Shown: piece by piece, positions 24,516-31,633 of the stretch
How the letters are laid out: the number at the start of each line of letters is the position of its first letter
Numbering within the stretch: the stretch's first letter is position 1
Notes under the pieces: generated by a model
Told to the model about the DNA's origin: nothing
Databases searched by the model: none
What the model saw: the letters and a program-made list of their open reading frames with translations, nothing else
Program-made: the position numbers and the translations under genes
DNA from: Bacteroidaceae bacterium
GTDB lineage: Bacteria; Bacteroidota; Bacteroidia; Bacteroidales; Bacteroidaceae
Assembly (NCBI GenBank): GCA_016291905.1
Contig: JAEEZS010000002.1
Span: 1-64,000 of the forward strand
Length of the DNA: 64,000 nt
Reading direction: 5' to 3'

Positions 24516-26201
24516 ATGAGAGAGATTGTAAATGATTTGAAGATACTCGTTCTCGGCTTAGTAGTACTGCTGACATGCCTTCCATTCTCGGCTCAGGAGG
24601 CTCGTTTCAGCTCTCCCTTTGACTTTCCGCTTCTCCTTAGCGCAAATTTCGGTGAGCTGCGAGCGGGACATTTCCATGGGGGATTAGACATTAAGACGCA
24701 AAACACCATTGGATGGCCTGTCCATAGTGTGGCAGACGGCTATATCAGCCGTGCCACCGTCAGCAATGGCGGGTATGGCAACGGTCTTTACATCACCCAT
24801 ACGAATGGCTATACAACGGTCTATGGTCATCTCGATTCATTCTCTGCTCCTGTTGCGGAGCGCATTCGCCAGTATCAGTATGAACACGAAACCTATGTCA
24901 CCGATATCACCTTCTCGCCCGATGAATTTCCTGTCAAGGAAGGAGAAGTGGTTGCTCTGAGCGGTAATACAGGTTACTCCTTCGGTCCTCATCTCCATTT
25001 CGAAGTGCGTATTACAGAAACGGACGAACCCGTTGACCCCTTGCAGTTTTTCTCGGACCGTATAACGGACAATGTGCCGCCTCGTGCCTCGTCCGTCATG
25101 CTTTATCCGAAGAAAGGCAAGGGCTTGGTTGCTGGTACAGATGAGAAGTACTACATGGAGGTAAAGGACGGGCGCGTGCAGCAGCCCACGGTTGTCAAGG
25201 CATGGGGTAAGGTAGGTGCAGCCATAGCTGCGCACGACTACATGACAGGAACCACCAATTACTACGGCGTGCGTTACGTTAAGCTTTATGTTGATGACGT
25301 TCTTGTCAGCGAGAGTGAGGTGGACCGCTTCTCCTTTGACGAAAATCCCATGCTTGATTCCTGGACGGACTACGCGGAACGACTCCAAACGGGAGCCTGG
25401 TATATGTGCTCCACCTTCGCTCCAGGTAATTCCCTGCGTATGCTGAAGGCACACAACGACGATTACGGTTGGGTTACAATTGATGAAGAGCGCGACTATC
25501 GTTTTCGCTATGAGCTTTGCGACTACTACGGCAATCGTGCTATCTATCGTTTTACCGTGCGAGGCGAGCGACAAGACCTGCCGGTTGTCTTGCCCAACTA
25601 CTTCTATTATTTATCCGCAGGCGAGCCTCATATCCTTTCGTGGCGAGACCTTACGCTTTGGCTTCCTGAAGATGCTCTCTATGAAGACTTACAGCTTGAT
25701 GTGGAGACGTCCGAAAACGACGTCAAGCAGTTCTGCCGTGTGCCCACTCCTTTGAAAGCCAATGCTGAATTGCGTCTTCAGGTTAACAAGCCCCTTGTGG
25801 CCGACAAGTCGAAATACTGCATCGCGGAAGTCTATAACGGCAGTCTGATTTGCCGGGGCGGTAGGTATGAGTATGGGTGGGTGAAAACAACCATCGACCG
25901 TCTTGGTACCTACACGGTAATGGTTGATACCATTCCCCCTCGCATCGTTCCCCATCAGCAGGCGACATGGATGAACGACGGGGTGCTGTCGTTCAAACTG
26001 GGCGATGTGGGTAGTGGCATCAGCAGCTACAGGGGGACTGTCGATGGCGAATGGAAACTGTTCAAGTTCTCCTCTAAAGATATGCTTTTGTGGTGTAACC
26101 TTAGTGAGGAGAACGTACCTCGCGGCAATCATACGGCTGAAATTACCGTTACCGACCTTTGCGGCAACGTCAGCACCTACGATGTTGAATTTGAGTATTA
26201 A
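24516..26201 (+). CDS. M23-family (LytM-type) peptidase with long C-terminal region
   Basis: A 561-residue exported zinc endopeptidase, likely cutting peptidoglycan cross-bridges. The signal peptide covers about residues 10-26. The LytM domain is unusually close to the N-terminus: zinc ligands His54 and Asp58 (HFHGGLD), His105 (VYGHLD), and the HxH pair His159 and His161 (FGPHLHFEVR). All active-site residues are present. The remaining 390 residues have beta-rich Ig-like character (YYGVRYVKLYVDDVLVSESE, GNHTAEITVTDLCGN) and no recognised catalytic motif. The C69 peptidase gene starts 19 bp later, so the pair is probably one operon. Confidence 0.88.
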   Translation: MREIVNDLKILVLGLVVLLTCLPFSAQEARFSSPFDFPLLLSANFGELRAGHFHGGLDIKTQNTIGWPVHSVADGYISRATVSNGGYGNGLYITHTNGYTTVYGHLDSFSAPVAERIRQYQYEHETYVTDITFSPDEFPVKEGEVVALSGNTGYSFGPHLHFEVRITETDEPVDPLQFFSDRITDNVPPRASSVMLYPKKGKGLVAGTDEKYYMEVKDGRVQQPTVVKAWGKVGAAIAAHDYMTGTTNYYGVRYVKLYVDDVLVSESEVDRFSFDENPMLDSWTDYAERLQTGAWYMCSTFAPGNSLRMLKAHNDDYGWVTIDEERDYRFRYELCDYYGNRAIYRFTVRGERQDLPVVLPNYFYYLSAGEPHILSWRDLTLWLPEDALYEDLQLDVETSENDVKQFCRVPTPLKANAELRLQVNKPLVADKSKYCIAEVYNGSLICRGGRYEYGWVKTTIDRLGTYTVMVDTIPPRIVPHQQATWMNDGVLSFKLGDVGSGISSYRGTVDGEWKLFKFSSKDMLLWCNLSEENVPRGNHTAEITVTDLCGNVSTYDVEFEY

Positions 26202-26220
26202 TTGCAATAATTGATTGGTT

Positions 26221-27876
26221 ATGAAAAAGAGATTTTTATCCGTATTGACAGCTGCGTTATTGGCTGTCAGCGCAGGCTATGCTTGCACTAACTTTATCGT
26301 CGGCAAGGCAGCCAGCGCCGACGGTTCGGTCATCGTCAGCTACTCGGCCGACAGCTACGGCATGTACGGCTACCTCGCCCATTTCCCCGCTGGCGTCCAT
26401 CCGCAGGGAACGATGCGCGACGTCTATGAGTGGGACACCAACAAGTACCTCGGCCAGATTCCCGAAGCGCCTGTGACCTACAACGTCGTGGGCAACATGA
26501 ACGAGTGGCAGGTCACCATCGGCGAGACCACCAACGGCGGACGTGAGGAGTGCTGGGGCGGCCCTGGCGTCATCGACTACGGCAGCCTTATCTACATCAC
26601 CCTGCAGCGTGCCCGCACAGCCCGCGAGGCCGTGGAGATTATGGGAGCGCTGGTGAAAGAGCATGGCTACGTGAGCGAGGGCGAGACCTTCAGCATCGGC
26701 GACCCCAACGAAGCGTGGATTATGGAAATGATTGGCAAGGGCAAGGACGAGAAGGGTGCCGTGTGGGTGGCCCTCCGTCTGCCTGACGACGTCATCTGCG
26801 CCCATGCCAACCAGGCCCGCGTGCGTCAGTTCCCCCTCGACGACCCGCAGAACTGCCTCTATGCTCCTGACGTCATCACCTTCGCCCGTGCCAAGGGCTG
26901 GTACAAGGGCGAGGACAAGGACTTCAGCTTTGCCGACACGTACAACCCCCTCACCTTCGACGGTCTCCGCTTCTGCGACGCCCGCGTGTGGTCGTTCTTC
27001 AACCTCTATGCCGATGCCGACATGAGCCGTTGGCTGCCCAGCGCAAAGGGCGACGTGAAGGCTGAGCCCATCCCCCTCTATTTCAAGCCCAAACATAAGG
27101 TGAGCGTTGCCGACATCGAGGCCGCCATGCGTGATCACTACGAAGGTACTCCCCTTGACATGACGGGCGACGTCGGTGCCGGCCCTTGGTCGATGCCCTA
27201 CCGTCTGCGTCCGCTTACCTACAAGGTCGATGGTAAGGACTATTTCAACGAGCGCACCATCAGCACCTTCCAGACGGGCTTCACCTTTGTGGCACAGATG
27301 CGCAGCTGGCTGCCGCGCGAGATTGGCGGCGTCCTGTGGTTCGGTAACGACGATGCCAACACGGCCGTCTATACCCCCATGTACTGCTCCATAACAGAGA
27401 GCCCCTTCTGCTATAGCGACAAGGCCGGCGATGCCGTCACCTTCTCGTTCGAGAGCGCTTTCTGGATGTTCAACTGGGTGTCGAACATGGTCTATCCCCG
27501 TTACTCGTTGCTGATTGACGACCTCCGCAAGGTGCAGAGCGCTCTCGAAGTTAGCTTCCTCCTCGGTCAGGAGGAGGTGGAGAAGGAGGCTCTGGCTATC
27601 TATAAGGCCAGCCCAGCCAGCGCCGTAGCCTATCTGACGGACTATAGCGCTTCCACGGCGGACAAGACCATGAAGGAGTGGATGACGCTGGCGCAGAAGC
27701 TCATCGTCAAGTACAACGACTGCGTCATCAAGCCCGAGAACGACGATGGCACCTTCCGTCGCACTCCTGAAGGCCTCGGAGACCGCGTTGCTACTCCCGG
27801 CTATCCCGAGAACTTCTCACGCCGCGTTATCCGCGAAACGGGCAAGCGCTATCTCGTGCCCGGACAGAAAAAGTAA
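26221..27876 (+). CDS. C69-family dipeptidase (PepDA-like)
   Basis: A 551-residue N-terminal nucleophile hydrolase. The signal-like leader ends ...SAGYA and is followed directly by Cys22 in CTNFIVGK. In this family cleavage exposes that Cys as the nucleophile. Further family text: SADGSVIVSYSADSYGMYG, NMNEWQVTIGETT and, later, PFCYSDKAG. It probably splits dipeptides in the periplasm, in keeping with the M23 peptidase just upstream. I use ATG 26221 and not the TTG two codons earlier, because it gives a normal leader (MKKRFLSVLTAALLAVSAGY). Confidence 0.88.
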   Translation: MKKRFLSVLTAALLAVSAGYACTNFIVGKAASADGSVIVSYSADSYGMYGYLAHFPAGVHPQGTMRDVYEWDTNKYLGQIPEAPVTYNVVGNMNEWQVTIGETTNGGREECWGGPGVIDYGSLIYITLQRARTAREAVEIMGALVKEHGYVSEGETFSIGDPNEAWIMEMIGKGKDEKGAVWVALRLPDDVICAHANQARVRQFPLDDPQNCLYAPDVITFARAKGWYKGEDKDFSFADTYNPLTFDGLRFCDARVWSFFNLYADADMSRWLPSAKGDVKAEPIPLYFKPKHKVSVADIEAAMRDHYEGTPLDMTGDVGAGPWSMPYRLRPLTYKVDGKDYFNERTISTFQTGFTFVAQMRSWLPREIGGVLWFGNDDANTAVYTPMYCSITESPFCYSDKAGDAVTFSFESAFWMFNWVSNMVYPRYSLLIDDLRKVQSALEVSFLLGQEEVEKEALAIYKASPASAVAYLTDYSASTADKTMKEWMTLAQKLIVKYNDCVIKPENDDGTFRRTPEGLGDRVATPGYPENFSRRVIRETGKRYLVPGQKK

Positions 27877-27901
27877 CTGTCTTTTTGTTTCAACAATTTA
27901 A

Positions 27902-27947
27902 TAGCCCAAAGGGGTAGTTTGCTCTGCAAATTTATTCCTTTGGGCTA
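27902..27947. terminator. Possible bidirectional hairpin formed by the array end
   Basis: TAGCCCAAAGG (27902-27912) and CCTTTGGGCTA (27937-27947) form a perfect 11-bp inverted repeat with a 24-nt loop, between the convergent C69 and nth genes. The second arm is the last unit of the 21-bp array. A U tract after it is weak (TTTTTATT). Confidence 0.45.
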
Positions 27948-28030
27948 TGTTTTTATTCCAGTGGGCTGTGGATTTATTCCAGTGGGCTACGAAATTATTC
28001 CCTTGGGCTGTGGAGTTATTTGCTTGGATT
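27926..28030 (-). repeat. Five-unit 21-bp AGCCCA array (copy A)
   Basis: Read on the minus strand, five contiguous 21-bp units run 28030 to 27926. Four begin AGCCCA and have a GGAATAA core, and the first is AATCCAAGCAAATAA. The stop codon and last residues of nth lie inside that first unit. The same unit type, also five per array, recurs at 37938-38042 and 49879-49983. Confidence 0.88.
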
Positions 28031-28657
28031 ATCTGAAGGACAGAAGGCGCGCAGTCCGCAGGTGGCGCAATGGGGGTTGCGGGCGGTACAAACATAACGG
28101 CCGTGCAGGATGAGCCAATGATGAGCCGTGGGAATATCTGCTTCGGGAATGTGGCGCGTGAGGCATTGCTCGACGGCATAAGGCGTTGTGGCGCTCTTAG
28201 GGACAAGCCCAAGACGATGGCTGACGCGGAAGACGTGGGTGTCGACAGCCATAGCGGGCCGATGCCAGACGACAGCCTGCATGACATTGGCTGTCTTACG
28301 CCCCACACCAGGGAGTTTGATGAGCTCTTCAAGCGTGTCAGGAACCTCGCCTCCAAAGCGTTCCACCAGCATGCGCGCCATGCCCACAAGGTGGGCGGCC
28401 TTGGAGTTGGGGTACGAGACGCTCCGGATATAAGGAAAGACGTCGTCGGGCGTTGCCGCAGCCATGGCTTGCGGAGTGGGGTAGGCAGCAAGCAGGGCAG
28501 GGGTGACAAGATTGACGCGCTTATCCGTACATTGTGCCGAAAGCATGACGGCTACCAACAGCGAGAACGGGTCGCGGTAATGCAACTCCGTTTCAGCCAC
28601 AGGCATAGCCTCGCGGAAGTAGTCGAGGACTGCTGCGTAGCGTTGCTTAAGCGTCAT
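28016..28657 (-). CDS. nth: Endonuclease III, DNA glycosylase/AP lyase
   Basis: Removes oxidised pyrimidines from DNA and cuts the abasic strand. The 213-residue protein has the helix-hairpin-helix LPGVGRKTA with catalytic Lys121, the catalytic Asp139 in VDTHVFRV, and the C-terminal iron-sulfur loop with Cys190, Cys197, Cys200 and Cys206 in the standard C-x6-C-x2-C-x5-C spacing. Length matches the family. Its final codons (NPSK and stop) fall inside the first unit of a 21-bp repeat array, so the C-terminal tail may have been rewritten by repeat insertion. Confidence 0.95.
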   Translation of the reverse strand: MTLKQRYAAVLDYFREAMPVAETELHYRDPFSLLVAVMLSAQCTDKRVNLVTPALLAAYPTPQAMAAATPDDVFPYIRSVSYPNSKAAHLVGMARMLVERFGGEVPDTLEELIKLPGVGRKTANVMQAVVWHRPAMAVDTHVFRVSHRLGLVPKSATTPYAVEQCLTRHIPEADIPTAHHWLILHGRYVCTARNPHCATCGLRAFCPSDNPSK

Positions 28658-28667
28658 TTATAGCCGA

Positions 28668-29687
28668 TTAATTCGCGGATTCGAACTCGCGGAGGAAGCG
28701 GGTGTCGTTCTCGGAGAACATGCGGAGGTCCTTGACCTGATATTTGAGGTTGGTGATGCGCTCGATGCCCATGCCGAAGGCGTAGCCCGTATAGACGCTG
28801 CTGTCGATACCATTGAGCTCAAGCACATTGGGGTCAACCATGCCGCAACCGAGGATTTCCACCCAGCCCGTACCTTTGCAGAAGGCACAGCCTTTTCCGC
28901 CGCAGATGTTGCACGAGATGTCCATCTCGGCGCTGGGCTCGGTGAAGGGGAAGTAGCTGGGGCGGAGGCGAATCTTCGTGTCGGCGCCAAACATCTCCTG
29001 CGCAAAGAGCAGCAGTACCTGCTTGAGGTCGGTGAAGCTGACGTCCTTATCCACATAGAGTCCCTCGACCTGATGGAAGAAGCAATGGGCACGATAGCTG
29101 ATGGCTTCGTTGCGATAGACTCGGCCTGGGCAGATGACGCGGATGGGTGGCTGCTGCACCTCCATCACACGGCTCTGGACAGAACTGGTGTGGGTGCGAA
29201 GGATAATGTCAGGATGGCTCTCGACGAAGAAGGTGTCCTGCATGTCGCGTGCAGGATGGTCTTCGGCAAAGTTCATTGAGCTGAAGACGTGCCAGTCGTC
29301 CTCCACCTCGGGGCCGTCGGCAAGCGTGAAGCCCAGGCGGCTGAAGATGTCGATAATCTCGTTCTTGACGATAGTGAGGGGGTGGCGCGTACCCAACTGC
29401 ACGGGGTAGGCGGTACGAGTGAGGTCGAGGTCACTATGGTCGGCATCGGCTGTGGCAAACTGCTCGCGCAGCTCGGCCATACGCGTCTGGGCAAGGTTTT
29501 TGAGTTCATTAATGCGGATGCCGATTTCCTTCTTCATATCAGGGGGGACGAGACGGAAGTCGTTCATCAGCTCGGGAATCTTTCCTTTTTTACTCAGGTA
29601 CTTGATGCGCAATGCCTCCAAATCCTCGGCATTCTTGGCCTTCATCTCATTCACTTCGGCCAGCAGTTCGTTTATCTTGTCAATCAT
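28668..29687 (-). CDS. pheS: Phenylalanine-tRNA ligase alpha subunit
   Basis: Class II aminoacyl-tRNA synthetase subunit that charges tRNA-Phe together with PheT, which is not in this window. The 339-residue protein has an N-terminal coiled coil (MIDKINELLAEVNEMKAKN), motif 2 text YRNEAISYRAHCFFHQVEG, and motif 3 text GYAFGMGIERITNLKY. A CNICGGKGCAFCKGTGW stretch gives a possible zinc site, usual in this lineage. The start at 29687 follows the conserved N-terminus; a longer frame would run through the promoter at 29717. It ends 10 bp upstream of nth, which is therefore likely co-transcribed. Confidence 0.95.
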   Translation of the reverse strand: MIDKINELLAEVNEMKAKNAEDLEALRIKYLSKKGKIPELMNDFRLVPPDMKKEIGIRINELKNLAQTRMAELREQFATADADHSDLDLTRTAYPVQLGTRHPLTIVKNEIIDIFSRLGFTLADGPEVEDDWHVFSSMNFAEDHPARDMQDTFFVESHPDIILRTHTSSVQSRVMEVQQPPIRVICPGRVYRNEAISYRAHCFFHQVEGLYVDKDVSFTDLKQVLLLFAQEMFGADTKIRLRPSYFPFTEPSAEMDISCNICGGKGCAFCKGTGWVEILGCGMVDPNVLELNGIDSSVYTGYAFGMGIERITNLKYQVKDLRMFSENDTRFLREFESAN

Positions 29688-29716
29688 GTTGAAACTTTGT
29701 TTTTCAAATTTTGCTG

Positions 29717-29724
29717 CAAAGTTA
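29717..29724 (-). promoter_or_regulatory. -7 box for pheS
   Basis: TAACTTTG on the minus strand, followed by GCAG, 29 bp upstream of the pheS start. The -33 box is not clear. It is divergent from the murB promoter. Confidence 0.5.
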
Positions 29725-29747
29725 ATAACAGTTATGGAAAAAATGCT

Positions 29748-29755
29748 TATTTTTG
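29748..29755 (+). promoter_or_regulatory. -7 box for murB
   Basis: TATTTTTG on the plus strand, 19 bp before the ATG at 29775, implying a leader of only about 15 nt. This decides against a longer in-frame start far upstream. Confidence 0.5.
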
Positions 29756-29774
29756 TGCGAAAAAATATCAGAAG

Positions 29775-30776
29775 ATGCTTAAACGGGACTATTCGCTGCT
29801 TGGCCATAACACTTTTGGCATGGATGTGAAGGCTGCTGCATATGTTGAATACGCATCGGTGGAGGAGCTGCGCTCGTTACTATGTTCTGCCGATTTTGTG
29901 CCCTATCGGGAAAATTTCCTCGTTATCGGTGCGGGTAGTAACCTGCTCTTTAAGGGAGATTATGATGGATTGATTCTTCATAGCACTATCTGCGAAAAAG
30001 CTATTGTGGAGGAAACGGATGAAGCCGTTTGGGTGCGTGTCGGGTCGGGCGTCTGCTGGGATGACTTTGTGGCGTGGAGCGTGGAGCGCGACTTGCATGG
30101 TGCTGAGAATCTCTCAGCCATTCCTGGTGAAGTGGGGGCAAGTGCTGTGCAGAATATCGGCGCCTATGGCGCGGAAGTCTGCCAGCTGATAGAGCGTGTG
30201 GAGGCGCTTGACCTTGACGGACAAGAGCGCATCTTCACCAACGAAGAGTGTCGCTACGGCTATCGCGACAGCATTTTCAAACATGAAATGAGGGGAAAGT
30301 ACGTTATTACGTATGTGACGTACCGCTTAAAAAAACAAGGTGAGTTGAATCTCTCGTATGGCAATCTGCGTGAGCGAATGAAGGGCAACAGCGTGCGCGA
30401 TGTGCGTGAAGCGGTATGTGCGATGCGTGCCTCGAAACTTCCTGACCCTGCTCTGTTGGGGAATGCGGGCAGCTTTTTCAAGAATCCTGTTATCCCTCGC
30501 TGGCAGTATGACCATCTGCGCGATGTCTATCCGTCCATACCCTGCTATTCTGTGGATGACGAACAAGTGAAAGTGCCTGCTGGGTGGCTCATTGAGCAAT
30601 GCGGCTGGAAGGGACGTACGCTGGGACGGGCTGCCGTACACGAGCATCAGGCTCTTGTGCTTGTTAATCGGGGTGGAGCAACGGGCGACGAGGTTGTCGC
30701 TCTTGCGGCAAACATCGTCGGTGATGTGCAGCGGAAGTTTGGAATAGAGATTAGTCCCGAAGTGAATATCATATAA
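29775..30776 (+). CDS. murB: UDP-N-acetylenolpyruvoylglucosamine reductase
   Basis: Flavoenzyme that reduces the enolpyruvyl group to make UDP-MurNAc in peptidoglycan synthesis. The 333-residue protein has the FAD-binding text LVIGAGSNLLF, the AIPGEVGASAVQNIGAYGAEV loop, RYGYRDSIFKHE, the catalytic Ser in GNAGSFFKNPVI, and the terminal EISPEVNII with the active-site Glu. This is the type I form. The reading frame is open for nearly 500 bases upstream, but that stretch lies antisense to pheS and carries no MurB sequence. The next gene begins one base after its stop. Confidence 0.95.
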   Translation: MLKRDYSLLGHNTFGMDVKAAAYVEYASVEELRSLLCSADFVPYRENFLVIGAGSNLLFKGDYDGLILHSTICEKAIVEETDEAVWVRVGSGVCWDDFVAWSVERDLHGAENLSAIPGEVGASAVQNIGAYGAEVCQLIERVEALDLDGQERIFTNEECRYGYRDSIFKHEMRGKYVITYVTYRLKKQGELNLSYGNLRERMKGNSVRDVREAVCAMRASKLPDPALLGNAGSFFKNPVIPRWQYDHLRDVYPSIPCYSVDDEQVKVPAGWLIEQCGWKGRTLGRAAVHEHQALVLVNRGGATGDEVVALAANIVGDVQRKFGIEISPEVNII

Positions 30777-30777
30777 A

Positions 30778-31575
30778 ATGAAGATACGGTTTTTAGGAAC
30801 AGGTACATCGATAGGTGTCCCAGAGATAGGTTGTCGATGTGAGGTGTGCACCTCAAATGACCCGCACGACAAACGGATGCGTCAGAGCGCATTGGTGGAT
30901 ACGGACAGCGGAGAGCGCATACTCATAGACTGCGGCCCAGATTTCTACCAGCAGATGTTGCAGGTTGATTATCGGCGTATCGACGGCGTGCTCATTACAC
31001 ACGAACACTACGACCATACAGGTGGCATTGACGACCTGCGTCCCTTCTGCCGATTCGGCGACGTGGATATCTGGCTAGACGCTTATACTGCAGGACATCT
31101 GCGTCAGCGTTTGCCCTATTTCTTCCGCGAGAAGCTCTATCCAGGTGTGGCGCGTTTGCATTTTCATGAGATTGCGCCAGGCGACACGTTCAATATAGGG
31201 CAAACGACGATTCTGCCGCTTCGTGTGATGCACGGCATGCTGCCCATCCTTGGCTATCGCATGGGGCCGCTAGGCTATATTACCGATATGAGTTCTTGTC
31301 CTGAGGAGACGGTGAAAGCCTTGCTGGGTGAAACGCCCGAGACAGAAGGATTGGGGCCAGTAGATACGCTGGTGATAAATGCCCTGCGTTTCGAGCCTCA
31401 TGCTGCGCATCAGAATGTGGAAGAGGCTGTAAAGTTTGCTGAACAGATTGGCGCACGTCAGACGCGTTTTATTCACTTTAGCCATGGAATCGGATTGCAT
31501 CGGGTTACGAACGCACAGCTTCCTGACAGCATCCGATTAGCTTACGATGGGGAAGAATTAGTTATTCGGAATTAG
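30778..31575 (+). CDS. MBL-fold metallohydrolase, PhnP-like
   Basis: A 265-residue cytoplasmic metallo-beta-lactamase-fold phosphodiesterase. It opens MKIRFLGTGTSIGVPEIGC with a CRCEVC zinc-knuckle-like cluster, as in PhnP, and has the metal motif THEHYDHTGG. A later conserved His lies in RFIHFSHGIG. PhnP relatives cleave cyclic phosphate diesters. There are no phosphonate genes nearby, so the physiological role is open. Translation is probably coupled to murB, one base upstream. Confidence 0.87.
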   Translation: MKIRFLGTGTSIGVPEIGCRCEVCTSNDPHDKRMRQSALVDTDSGERILIDCGPDFYQQMLQVDYRRIDGVLITHEHYDHTGGIDDLRPFCRFGDVDIWLDAYTAGHLRQRLPYFFREKLYPGVARLHFHEIAPGDTFNIGQTTILPLRVMHGMLPILGYRMGPLGYITDMSSCPEETVKALLGETPETEGLGPVDTLVINALRFEPHAAHQNVEEAVKFAEQIGARQTRFIHFSHGIGLHRVTNAQLPDSIRLAYDGEELVIRN

Positions 31576-31633
31576 TGTTCCGAAACTTGGAAAAAAGGGT
31601 TTTTAAGTTATCAACTATTAATACAATCAGGGT

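Noticed and set aside
27919-28113. 64-codon frame reading FIPLGYVFIPVGCGFIPVGY through the 21-bp array
   Set aside because: Any 21-bp array without stops gives heptapeptides in some frame. This frame has no start signal and overlaps the 3' end of nth, so it was not called, unlike the array at 61532 which lies inside a gene with flanking domains.
28070-28663. 197-codon open frame antisense to nth
   Set aside because: nth has all catalytic and iron-sulfur residues in place, so the opposite frame is a shadow.
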